From positions 1 through 22,574 of the forward strand of contig JBQTGY010000168.1 of assembly GCA_052390415.1 (NCBI GenBank): 22,574 nucleotides of DNA, written 5' to 3'. This DNA is from JANNWF01 sp052390415. GTDB taxonomy: Bacteria; Pseudomonadota; Gammaproteobacteria; Xanthomonadales; Xanthomonadaceae. Under the pieces are notes generated by a model. The model was not told the DNA's origin. It did no database searches and worked only from the letters and a program-made list of their open reading frames with translations. Position 1 is the first letter of the stretch; each line of letters opens with the position of its first letter. Positions 8,519-15,894 of this stretch are shown here, piece by piece. Both the position numbers and the translations under genes were made by a program.

Positions 8519-8839
8519 TCACAACGATCCCATGATCTGGCCGGCAAAACCGTAGACAATTCGGCTGCCAGAGAGCGCGACCAGTTCGACCCTGCGCGAT
8601 TGGCCGGGCTCGAAGCGCACGGCGGTGCCGGCCGCGATATCAAGTCGGAAGCCGCGCGCGGTCGCACGATCAAAATGCAGCGCCGCGTTGGTCTCGAAGA
8701 AGTGGAAGTGCGAACCGACCTGGATAGGACGGTCGCCGCGATTGGCCACCACCAGCGTGACCCGCTCGCGACCGACGTTCAGCTCGATCTCGCCGGGCTC
8801 GATGAAATATTCGCCGGGACTGGGACGCGTCATGGCCAT
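8519..8839 (-). CDS. ureB: Urease subunit beta UreB
   Basis: The ~106-aa structural beta subunit contains the family block PGEYFIEPGEIELNVGRE near its start, followed by VGSHFHFFETN and the A-L-x-F-D-R segment. It also has the later conserved G-T-A-V-R-F-E-P-G-Q motif and ends with a G-F-A-G-x-x-M-G segment. It assembles with UreA and UreC into the (alpha-beta-gamma)3 enzyme. Candidate starts are GTG 8848, ATG 8839 and ATG 8833; none has a convincing ribosome binding site, and I list the first ATG. It is separate from ureA, unlike in organisms with fused gamma-beta subunits, and a small membrane-protein gene lies between the two. Confidence 0.96.
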   Translation of the reverse strand: MAMTRPSPGEYFIEPGEIELNVGRERVTLVVANRGDRPIQVGSHFHFFETNAALHFDRATARGFRLDIAAGTAVRFEPGQSRRVELVALSGSRIVYGFAGQIMGSL

Positions 8840-8861
8840 TTGGCCCACGTGGCTGAGCGCT

Positions 8862-9152
8862 TCAGTTCAATGCACATGGCGACTTGGCGGGCGCACCTGA
8901 TGGAGCGTCAGGCGCAAGCTTCACATCTGTCCGCTGCTGCGGCTGCGACCGTAAGTGGAGCCGCGATCGCCACCATTTGCGGACGCCAAACAGCGTAGCG
9001 ATAGCAGCGACCGCCAGCACTGCCACGAGGGCGCTGAGCAGGTGTTGCGATTCATGCGAGAGACCCTCCCAGCCATGTCCGGCGTGTGCCGAGACGTGCA
9101 TCGGCAAAACCAGCAAGGTCAAGAGCGTGGCGAGGTGTCGGATCGGATGCAT
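8862..9152 (-). CDS. Small exported or membrane protein inside the urease operon
   Basis: The 96-aa product has an N-terminal signal sequence (hydrophobic 7-18) with a plausible cleavage after VSA (20-22). The mature protein would begin HAGHGWEGLSHESQH, with four His and two Glu. A single membrane helix follows at about 38-57, then a basic Trp/Arg stop-transfer (RKWWRSR) and a Pro/Gln/Ala-rich tail. This predicts an N-out, C-in anchor with a short His-rich periplasmic segment. The mature start recalls the HPGH start of HupE/UreJ nickel permeases, but the protein lacks their remaining helices. It lies 92 bases after ureA and 22 before the ureB ATG on the same strand, so co-transcription is likely. 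A role in nickel binding is inference only. Confidence 0.8.
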   Translation of the reverse strand: MHPIRHLATLLTLLVLPMHVSAHAGHGWEGLSHESQHLLSALVAVLAVAAIATLFGVRKWWRSRLHLRSQPQQRTDVKLAPDAPSGAPAKSPCALN

Positions 9153-9244
9153 CAGCGATATCCGGTATTCAAATGCAGGTGATCGGGTTCAGAGGGACGA
9201 AACTCATAAGATCGGTGTTGAGCAATGCGGTTTTGACCAATGGC

Positions 9245-9547
9245 TCAGCCCAGCGGCGCATGCACCGTCACCAACTTGGTTCCATCAGGGAAGGTTGCTT
9301 CGACCTGAATGTCGGGAATCAAGTCGGCGATGCCAACCATCACGTCATCGCGGCCGAGCACGGTGGTGCCGTAGTGCATCAACTCCGCAACACTTTGGCC
9401 GTCACGCGCGCCCTCCAGGATCGCGGCGCTGATTAACGCCACTGCCTCGGGGTAGTTGAGTTTCAGGCCGCGCGCACGCCGCCGTTCGGCCACCAGCGCG
9501 GCGGTGAACAGCAGCAATTTGTCCTTCTCGCGTGGGCTCAGTTCCAC
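9245..9547 (-). CDS. ureA: Urease subunit gamma UreA
   Basis: The gamma structural subunit is exactly 100 aa when read from the GTG at 9547 (translated MELSPREKDK). The expected blocks are all present: LLLFTAALVAERR, KLNYPEAVALI, the G-x-x-V-x-E-L-M segment and IQVEATFPDGTKLVTVH near the C-terminus. The GTG is chosen because it gives the canonical family N-terminus. The frame is open further upstream to 10159, but that part overlaps ureD in a different frame. The ureD stop is 43 bases upstream. Confidence 0.95.
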   Translation of the reverse strand: MELSPREKDKLLLFTAALVAERRRARGLKLNYPEAVALISAAILEGARDGQSVAELMHYGTTVLGRDDVMVGIADLIPDIQVEATFPDGTKLVTVHAPLG

Positions 9548-9590
9548 AGGCCTGCTGCTTTCAGCCAACTTGATGTCAGGTGGTTTGCCA

Positions 9591-10493
9591 TCAGGTGCTC
9601 CAGATGCGGGGTGAATGTGCAGGGCGACCGGCCAACCATGGCCGCAATGCACTCCACACCGCCTCCAGCAATTCCCGCACCAACGCACAATCCGATCCCA
9701 AAATCCGCAACACCAACAGGTTGGCGGGTGCCGGCAACCAAGTGACGCCGAAAACCAAGGACGCGTCGCCGCCATTCGGGGAATGCTGCACCGCAACAGT
9801 GCGGGCAAGCTCCAACACCTCGGCCTGCGCCGCATCCATCGCTGGTGAACTTGCCCACGCGGTCGCGAATACCGAACGACCAGCAAGGCCCAAGGGCGAT
9901 TCGCGCAATCGAGCGTCAGCAGCAAGCTCGGCTTGTTCCAACCAACACAACTGGCCCTCGCGATGGAGTTGCAGCGACTGCGACCAGTGACCAGACGTCC
10001 ACGCCTCGCCCGCGGCCAAACGACCGAGTTGCACGATGTCCCAGCCGAACATCGCCGCTCGCGCTTGCAGATGAATCGAGGTGCGCTGCTGCACCCGTGC
10101 GCCATCAAACAGGATGCCTTCCTGCGGCAACCATTCGAGACAGGCATCGTTGCCCACATTCAGCTGCAGCGCTTGGCGTGCCGCTGCGCGTCCACCGTGA
10201 TACCACTTGCTTGCGCCCGGCGTGGTTGCCAACACCTGCACGCCGCAATCCAGTTGCAAGCGGATGTCCAGCGCATCACCGCCGGCAATTCCGCCCGGCG
10301 GATGCAACAACAAGACGTGTGCGCAATCGCGGCCTTCCGGATACAACAAACGCTGCACGCGCAAGGGGCCGACGTGCCAACCCGACGCCAAACGCGTGCC
10401 TTCGGCGCTCCGCACGAAACATAGATCGAGTTCGGCCCGCCAAGTCGGCGGCAGCAGCGTCGGCTGCAATTCAGGGGTGAGGCCAGTGTCCAT
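9591..10493 (-). CDS. ureD: Urease accessory protein UreD (UreH)
   Basis: The 300-aa protein matches UreD/UreH, the scaffold that binds apo-urease and recruits UreF and UreG. Recognisable segments are LLYPEGRDCAHVLLLHPPGG followed by I-A-G-G-D, then TTPGASKWYH, the E-W-L-P-Q-E block with LFDGA, and GWDIVQLGR, in the usual order. The length is normal for the family. The start is ATG 10493; other ATGs just upstream are out of frame. It is the first ure gene of the locus and lies 87 bases after the permease gene. I see no obvious promoter in that gap, so the permease and urease genes may share a transcript. Confidence 0.95.
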   Translation of the reverse strand: MDTGLTPELQPTLLPPTWRAELDLCFVRSAEGTRLASGWHVGPLRVQRLLYPEGRDCAHVLLLHPPGGIAGGDALDIRLQLDCGVQVLATTPGASKWYHGGRAAARQALQLNVGNDACLEWLPQEGILFDGARVQQRTSIHLQARAAMFGWDIVQLGRLAAGEAWTSGHWSQSLQLHREGQLCWLEQAELAADARLRESPLGLAGRSVFATAWASSPAMDAAQAEVLELARTVAVQHSPNGGDASLVFGVTWLPAPANLLVLRILGSDCALVRELLEAVWSALRPWLAGRPAHSPRIWST

Positions 10494-10580
10494 GCAGACT
10501 GGGCTTGCATGAACTGCGCCATCCGCATGGTTGACGCTCCGGATTTGCCGCGTCTCGTCAGTGGATTCCGATTGCGCCCG

Positions 10581-11867
10581 TTACGTCGCCGGCTGCGAGA
10601 CACCCTTCCCGCGCAGCCAATACAAAGGCAGCACCGTCAGCATCAGCAAAAAACTCAACCCGCTGGCTTCGACACCCGCGCCCCACATCGCGATGAAGGC
10701 ATAGATCAACCCAGCGAGCGCTGCCGGCACGGCGATACGGCGACTCAAGGCAGCGAGGCAAACGGCGGCGTACAGCCACAACGACGACGATGTGGTCACC
10801 AAGACCAGAAAGGTGAACACGCCGCCGAGGGTGGGGCTCGAATTCGACAGCACCAACACGCTGGCCAGGATCGAAGACATCACCAGCACGCCGATGGGTA
10901 CATCACGCGCGCCAGTGCGGTGGAACCAGGCCGGCAACATGCCCGCCCGCGCCATGCCCAGCGGGACCTCGCCCTGCATCAGCACCCAACCATTCAGCGC
11001 CCCGATGGCAGCGATGGCAGCGAACGCGGCGATGGCGAGGCCAGCATTGGCACCCGCCCAGGTCTGCACGAACAGCTCAAAGGGCGCGTTGGAAACCACC
11101 AGCGTTTCTTTTGGCAAGGTCAAGGCAATGCCGGAGCACACCACGATGTAAATCAGCCCGGTCAGCAACGTACCCACCATCGTCGCCCGCATCACCGTAC
11201 GTGCGGGATCACGCACGCGTCCCGCGGCCATGCCTGCGCATTCAAATCCGAGCATTGGAAACAAGGTCAGGGTGACGGCGGCAAACAGGCCAGTCAGCCC
11301 AACGTCCAGCGTGGGCAAGGGCGGCAGCGGTGCCTCGCCAGTAGGCACGATCACCATCAGGATCACCGCGACGACCAACAGCGGCAGCAACTTCAATACC
11401 GTGGTCAGCACCTGAAAGCGGCCGACCACAACGGCACCCGCCAGATTGAGTCCGGTCAGCGCCCACAGAATCGCGACCGAGGTCAGTGCACCGCGCAAAG
11501 GTGTCGCATTCAGCGCCGGCACGAACACACTCAGATAACTGGTTGCCGCCACCGCGATGGCGGCCACGGCGGCCCATACCGATACCCAATAACTCCAGCC
11601 GACCAACGCCGCTGCCATCGGCCCGAGCAGCACGCCGGTGGTGGCGACAACGCCGGATTCCTGCGGCATCGATTGGGTCAGCCGGGCAACCGCGTAGCCA
11701 ATGCACAGCGCTCCCGCAATACTGATGATCCACGCCAGCACCCCGGTCCAGCCATACGGCGCCAGCGCCACCGGCAACAGAAAAATGCCCGACCCGATCA
11801 TCCCGCCCATGATCAACGCGGTCGCGGTCCAGTAACCGAATGGGCGGTTGGTGGTGCTGGTGGTCAT
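10581..11867 (-). CDS. APC-superfamily amino acid/polyamine permease
   Basis: The 428-aa integral membrane protein has about 12 hydrophobic helices and the APC superfamily signature GGMIGSGIFLLP at 21-32, the substrate-binding unwound part of helix 1. Length and layout resemble the basic amino acid/polyamine antiporter branch (AdiC/PotE-like). The transported compound cannot be determined from sequence. Start ATG 11867 is supported by AAGGGGAG five bases upstream; the frame is open a further eight codons. The gene lies upstream of ureD on the same strand with an 87-bp gap, suggesting it may be the first gene of the urease transcript. Uptake of a nitrogen compound whose breakdown yields urea (for example arginine or agmatine) would fit but is speculation. 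Confidence 0.92.
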   Translation of the reverse strand: MTTSTTNRPFGYWTATALIMGGMIGSGIFLLPVALAPYGWTGVLAWIISIAGALCIGYAVARLTQSMPQESGVVATTGVLLGPMAAALVGWSYWVSVWAAVAAIAVAATSYLSVFVPALNATPLRGALTSVAILWALTGLNLAGAVVVGRFQVLTTVLKLLPLLVVAVILMVIVPTGEAPLPPLPTLDVGLTGLFAAVTLTLFPMLGFECAGMAAGRVRDPARTVMRATMVGTLLTGLIYIVVCSGIALTLPKETLVVSNAPFELFVQTWAGANAGLAIAAFAAIAAIGALNGWVLMQGEVPLGMARAGMLPAWFHRTGARDVPIGVLVMSSILASVLVLSNSSPTLGGVFTFLVLVTTSSSLWLYAAVCLAALSRRIAVPAALAGLIYAFIAMWGAGVEASGLSFLLMLTVLPLYWLRGKGVSQPAT

Positions 11868-11872
11868 GCGCG

Positions 11873-11880
11873 CTCCCCTT
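11873..11880 (-). promoter_or_regulatory. Ribosome binding site of the permease gene
   Basis: AAGGGGAG on the minus strand lies five bases before ATG 11867. It fixes that codon as the start over the upstream in-frame ATG at 11891. Confidence 0.7.
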
Positions 11881-11952
11881 GTTGCAAGCAAAGCATGGAT
11901 CAGACCGGAATGACACAGGTGGCCCGGCTAACGAGGTTCTCGACGCCATCTT

Positions 11953-11980
11953 CCAGTCGGCGGGCCAAGGCCCGCCCTAC
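11953..11980 (-). repeat. REP element, GTAG class
   Basis: On the minus strand this reads GTAG followed by a perfect 8-bp stem (GGCGGGCC, loop TT, GGCCCGCC) and then GACTGG. A GTAG tetranucleotide at the 5' foot of a GC-rich hairpin is the hallmark of a REP. It sits in the 354-bp gap between the permease and propeller genes. The rest of that gap holds a second weak GC hairpin near 12077-12104 and the hairpin at 12176-12199; I see no gene in it. Confidence 0.7.
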
Positions 11981-12175
11981 GAACGTTCGTCGCCCATTCC
12001 GCCTCCTCCTCCCGCCCATCCCATTCCCGCTATGGATTCAAGGTGGCGCTGGGTGGCTTGCCGCCCTGATAGCGCTGATCGGGGCGCTTCGCGCTCGCCC
12101 TTGATCGATGACTCCCTCTGCATCCAACCGAACAACGCTGGTTGGTGGAGCATCGAAGCAAGAAACAGTCGGCCC

Positions 12176-12199
12176 GCGTCAGGCCGCAGGCGCTGACGC
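12176..12199 (-). terminator. Possible hairpin terminator after the propeller gene
   Basis: GCGTCAG (12176-12182) pairs with CTGACGC (12193-12199), with a GCC/GGC pairing possible inside the 10-base loop. It begins 22 bases after the stop of the 12222-13559 gene. No U tract follows on the minus strand, so it is at best a weak terminator or an mRNA 3'-end stabiliser. Confidence 0.35.
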
Positions 12200-12221
12200 A
12201 GGCACCGCATCAACTGAAGCT

Positions 12222-13559
12222 CTAAAAGCCCTGCGGCAAGTGGGTGAAGAACCCGGCAACCACGGTCCCGGTGGCCGACACTTCAATGGTCAGGCCTTCG
12301 CCACTGCGCTGGGTGTTGAACCAGGTGCCGGACATCCATCCGAAACCGCTGACCTGAGCGAATCCAGCAGTGCGGCAGGCGACGGTGGCCTCGGAGTCGA
12401 CGATGCGTGTCACTTCGTAATTGGCGCTGCCAAAATTGGCGCTGTTGGTGCCAGTCGAGTCATAGCTGAACACGGCGCGGTCGCAGGCTTGAAACTGCAT
12501 GGACATGCTGCCCCAGCGTTTGGTCACTATGTCGGCAGGATTGAAATTGGCGCCGAACTCCGTACCGGTGCTGCTGTTCAACTCAACGTCGAGCCGGCGG
12601 GCTTGCGCGTTGCCGGCACCGGCAATCCAGTACTGCGTTCCAATCTGAGTGGCGTCGACCGTCAAGGTCGGATTCGGCACCAAGGTCAGAAAGGTGCCGC
12701 CGTTGACTCCCGAAGTGCCGGCAGTAAGCAAGGTGCCCAGCGGCGCACCGGTCTCGCGATTGAACCGCGAAACCCGCGCCGGCCCCGCCAATACCAGCAG
12801 ACTGCCATCTGGCGCGATCAACATGCCGGTGGGCCGCAACAAATTGGTGATCAAGGTTTGCACCAGACTGCCGTCACTGGTGCGGAAGCGATAGATCGCG
12901 CCGCTGCCTTCCCCACTGACCAGAAAGGTCTGACCACCTGGCTCAAACAGGATGCCGCGGGTCTCCTCGAGGCCACCGGCGCCTTCGGTCACGAAGCTCG
13001 CCTGTACCGCGCCCGTGCTGGTGTTGACTCGCGCCACACTGTCGGAATCGTAGCCGGGCACGTAGAGCAGGCCGTCGGGGCCGAAGCCCAGCCCGTTGTC
13101 GACGCCACGCAGATTGGTGTTGGAGGGCAACACGGTGGAGACCTGGGCGCCGGTTTGGCCGTTCAGGCGCACCACGCTGCTGGTGCCATAGCTGCCGACA
13201 TAGACGTCGTCGTCGGGTCCGATGTCGAGGCCGGTGGGATCGAAATTGGCACTCAGCTGGGCAAAGGTATCGACGTACTCGTAGGTCGTGGCGTCATACC
13301 GCAGGATACGGTCGTTACCTTCGCTGACCACGTACAGCCTGCCATCACTGTTCAGGCGCACGGCCTGCGGGCCGCGGATCAGGTTGGCGTTGTCGAGGTT
13401 GCGCAGAAACGCGCCGCTGCAGGCATCAAAGATGGCTATGTTGTTGGAGAAATAGCCGCTGACCAGCAGGTGATGGCTGCACGCGGTTTGGGCGCTGGCG
13501 ACGTCGGTGATCGCAGTGGCGGCCAACAGCACGGCGGAAAGCAAGGCGGGTTTGCGCAT
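12222..13559 (-). CDS. Secreted NHL/SMP-30-type beta-propeller protein
   Basis: The 445-aa product has a clear signal peptide (1-23, cleaved after ASA). It then has a propeller of about six blades at residues ~28-310. The blades repeat units such as PQAVRLNSDGRLYVVSEGND, GLDIGPDDDVYVGSYG and GLGFGPDGLLYVPGYDSD, typical of NHL/SMP-30/YncE-like repeats. The C-terminal ~120 residues form a separate domain ending in a G-T-W-F-N-T-Q-R-S-G-E-G segment, a module I associate with secreted Xanthomonadales proteins. No catalytic residues can be named. It is probably periplasmic or extracellular. The gene is divergent from the membrane-anchored regulator across 131 bp, so the two may share a control region. 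Confidence 0.88.
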   Translation of the reverse strand: MRKPALLSAVLLAATAITDVASAQTACSHHLLVSGYFSNNIAIFDACSGAFLRNLDNANLIRGPQAVRLNSDGRLYVVSEGNDRILRYDATTYEYVDTFAQLSANFDPTGLDIGPDDDVYVGSYGTSSVVRLNGQTGAQVSTVLPSNTNLRGVDNGLGFGPDGLLYVPGYDSDSVARVNTSTGAVQASFVTEGAGGLEETRGILFEPGGQTFLVSGEGSGAIYRFRTSDGSLVQTLITNLLRPTGMLIAPDGSLLVLAGPARVSRFNRETGAPLGTLLTAGTSGVNGGTFLTLVPNPTLTVDATQIGTQYWIAGAGNAQARRLDVELNSSTGTEFGANFNPADIVTKRWGSMSMQFQACDRAVFSYDSTGTNSANFGSANYEVTRIVDSEATVACRTAGFAQVSGFGWMSGTWFNTQRSGEGLTIEVSATGTVVAGFFTHLPQGF

Positions 13560-13690
13560 GTTCGTATCTCGTCCGGATGGAGCGGCCAGTCTCGGCAGTC
13601 GACCCGGTGCGCACCTTCGCCGGCGCTTTGGAAGTCCTCCTTTTTTCCCCTTCTTCGGTGTTTTTGCTCTCTGGCGGCTAGCATGTAGGC

Positions 13691-15808
13691 ATGGCCAGCA
13701 CGGATTCCTCGCTCCCCGAACAGCTTCAGCTCGGCGAATGGACTTACCGTCCCGAGTTGCGCCTGCTCAGGCGAAATGAGGACGAGCGCCAACTGAAGCC
13801 GCTTCTGGATCGCTTGTTGCGACGCTTGCTGCGTGAACCGGGCGCGGTAGTCAGTCGTGAGCAATTGATCGACGAGGTGTGGAGTCGGCGCATGGTCAAC
13901 GACGAGGTGCTGTCGCGCGCCATCGCCGAACTGCGCGCGGTACTGTCCGACGATGCCCGCGAACCGCGTTATATCCAGACCTTGGCCAAGGGCGGTTACC
14001 GGTTGATAGCGACGGTAGCTCCACTGCAGCCGGCCATCGAGACGCGCGCGCTCGACGAAGCCGAAGCAGTTCAGCCGCCAGCGACCGCCGCCCCTACCGT
14101 ATCGACGCCGTTCTGTTCGCCCCGATCCCGACCGCATTCCATTTTGCTGTCGGCGCTGGCCACGCTGATCGTGATCTGCCTGGTGCTGGCCGTACGCGCG
14201 TGGTGGCCCGCGCCGCAAGCAGAGCTGAAAGTGAACTTGCTGACCGCACGGGCATTGAGTGCCGACGACCGCCTCGAACTGGATCCGCAATTTGATCCCT
14301 TGGGACGCATCGTCTACGTGCGACGCGGTGCGACCGGAACGGCCAGCGAGTTGCTGATGGTGGATCGAGATGGGCTCGCGGAGCGTGTGTTGTGGTCGAC
14401 CCCTGGCAGGTTACGCATGCCCCAACCATCGCCTGATGGCAGCGAGATCGCCGTGTTGCACTGGCCCGCCGAACGTTGCGAAATCTGGCGGGTGGCAGTG
14501 CTCGATGGTCAGGCCAGCCGGTTGGCGGAGTGTTCGAATACTGCCCATGGTGGTTTGCAATGGCTGGACGACGGCGAGGCCTTGTTGTTGACGGCCGACC
14601 CGCTGGATGCGACGCGCCATGCGCCGGGACTGGCACGGCTTGATCGCCGCAGCGGCAAGATCACTCGACTCACCGAGCCGAGCCTCGCCGAAAGCGCACA
14701 GGTGGATCCGCAGCTGTCCGCAGACGGCCGCCAGTTGGCGTATGCCACGCTGCATAGCGGCGAGCGCCAACTTTGGCTCAGCGATTGGCCGCAGATGCGC
14801 GAACGGCGCGCGCTGCTGGCGCGGCCCGAGCCGGTGTATTCGCACGCATTTGACGGCAACAGTCTGTTGGTGGCTGGCGATCTCACCTTGTATCGCGCCG
14901 TGCATCGACTGCGTCCCGGACACACGCCGGAGTTGCTGGGCGGGCGCGGCGCCAGCGCGCTGGACGTGGCTGCCGATGGCGCGGTGGTGTGGATGCAAAC
15001 GAGTTTTGACGGCGAAGTCTGGCTGCGCGGCGTCAACGACCAGGAATGGCGCGCGATCGCCAGCTCCAATCGTTTCGAGTCCAACCCAGCGTTTTCACCG
15101 GATGGCCAACAACTGGCCTTGGTCAGCAATCGTGGCGACAGCGAGGCCATCATCCTGGTGGATCGCGCCAGCGGTGAGACCACCGCGCTGCGGTTGGACC
15201 CGCGCAAACGTTGGGTGCGGCCAAGTTATTCCACCGATGGGAAATCGCTGTTGCTAACCGCCTATGCGGGCAGCCGTACCGCCTTGTATCGCTATCATCT
15301 CGACAACGGCAGCGTGACGCCGCTCAGCGATGACATCGAAGACGCCTTCGGTGGCATCGATGTCGGTGATCGTCTGCTGTACCGGCGCGGCACCGAGAGT
15401 GAATATCGTCTTGAGCAGCGTTTGCATGCGACTGCCGCCACCAGCGTGATCGACATCGGGCCAGTGGCGACCTTTCGCGCCAATTCGCGTTGGCTGGTGT
15501 GGCGAGCGCCTGGGCAAACGCAACTGCGACTGGCACCGCTGGATACGCCGCAGCAGAGCCGCGAGATCGCCAAACTCGATGTCACGGGTGAGGCGTTCGC
15601 AGTGGTCGACGATGCGCTGTGGTTTGCGTTCGATGGTGCGCTTTGGCGACAACCGTTGCCGGACGGCGAGCCGCAGCGGCAAGACACGGATCGTTTTCCC
15701 GATGTCATGCGCGCCAGCATCGCCGTGGCGTCGGACGGCACGCTCGCGATCGCGCGCATCGAAACGTATTCGACCGAACTGATGCTGGCGGTTCCGATGC
15801 CACCCTGA
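13691..15808 (+). CDS. Membrane-anchored winged-helix regulator with TolB-like propeller (CadC-type)
   Basis: The 705-aa protein has an OmpR/PhoB-type C-terminal-family winged helix, placed here at the N-terminus (about 12-108). Visible parts are LLREPGAVVSREQLIDEVW (recognition region) and YIQTLAKGGYRLIA, the wing. A Pro/Ala linker and one transmembrane helix (150-172) follow. Then comes a ~530-residue periplasmic part with PD40/TolB-like blades, marked by SPDG and S-x-D-G-x-x-L/I motifs (QPSPDGSEIAVL, FSPDGQQLALVS). This is the CadC/ToxR one-component layout: periplasmic sensing and direct DNA binding from the membrane. There is no receiver domain. It lies 86 bp before the S9 peptidase gene on the same strand and is divergent from the secreted propeller gene; both are candidate targets. 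Confidence 0.92.
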   Translation: MASTDSSLPEQLQLGEWTYRPELRLLRRNEDERQLKPLLDRLLRRLLREPGAVVSREQLIDEVWSRRMVNDEVLSRAIAELRAVLSDDAREPRYIQTLAKGGYRLIATVAPLQPAIETRALDEAEAVQPPATAAPTVSTPFCSPRSRPHSILLSALATLIVICLVLAVRAWWPAPQAELKVNLLTARALSADDRLELDPQFDPLGRIVYVRRGATGTASELLMVDRDGLAERVLWSTPGRLRMPQPSPDGSEIAVLHWPAERCEIWRVAVLDGQASRLAECSNTAHGGLQWLDDGEALLLTADPLDATRHAPGLARLDRRSGKITRLTEPSLAESAQVDPQLSADGRQLAYATLHSGERQLWLSDWPQMRERRALLARPEPVYSHAFDGNSLLVAGDLTLYRAVHRLRPGHTPELLGGRGASALDVAADGAVVWMQTSFDGEVWLRGVNDQEWRAIASSNRFESNPAFSPDGQQLALVSNRGDSEAIILVDRASGETTALRLDPRKRWVRPSYSTDGKSLLLTAYAGSRTALYRYHLDNGSVTPLSDDIEDAFGGIDVGDRLLYRRGTESEYRLEQRLHATAATSVIDIGPVATFRANSRWLVWRAPGQTQLRLAPLDTPQQSREIAKLDVTGEAFAVVDDALWFAFDGALWRQPLPDGEPQRQDTDRFPDVMRASIAVASDGTLAIARIETYSTELMLAVPMPP

Positions 15809-15894
15809 GGCACCGCCATGCGTGTGCATTGCCACGGACAGTTCGCGTCGCGCTCTGGCAAAGTACCGGCCTCGCATTGATCAGGCTATCGCCG

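Noticed and set aside
8476..8673. 66-residue N-terminal extension of UreC
   Set aside because: It overlaps ureB out of frame; the start at 8475 gives the standard length and exact residue numbering.
9548..10159. Long N-terminal extension of UreA
   Set aside because: It overlaps ureD in a different frame; the GTG at 9547 gives the canonical 100-aa protein.
10509..12104. 531-aa plus-strand open frame opposite the permease
   Set aside because: It lies antisense to a clear APC permease, and its translation is Arg/His/Gln-rich low-complexity sequence typical of the reverse frame of a GC-rich gene.
12108..13688. 526-aa plus-strand open frame opposite the propeller gene
   Set aside because: It is a shadow of the secreted propeller gene, with no recognisable domain and unusual composition.
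15619..15894. 92-residue N-terminal extension of the S9 peptidase
   Set aside because: It overlaps the regulator gene in another frame; the lipoprotein signal begins at ATG 15895.
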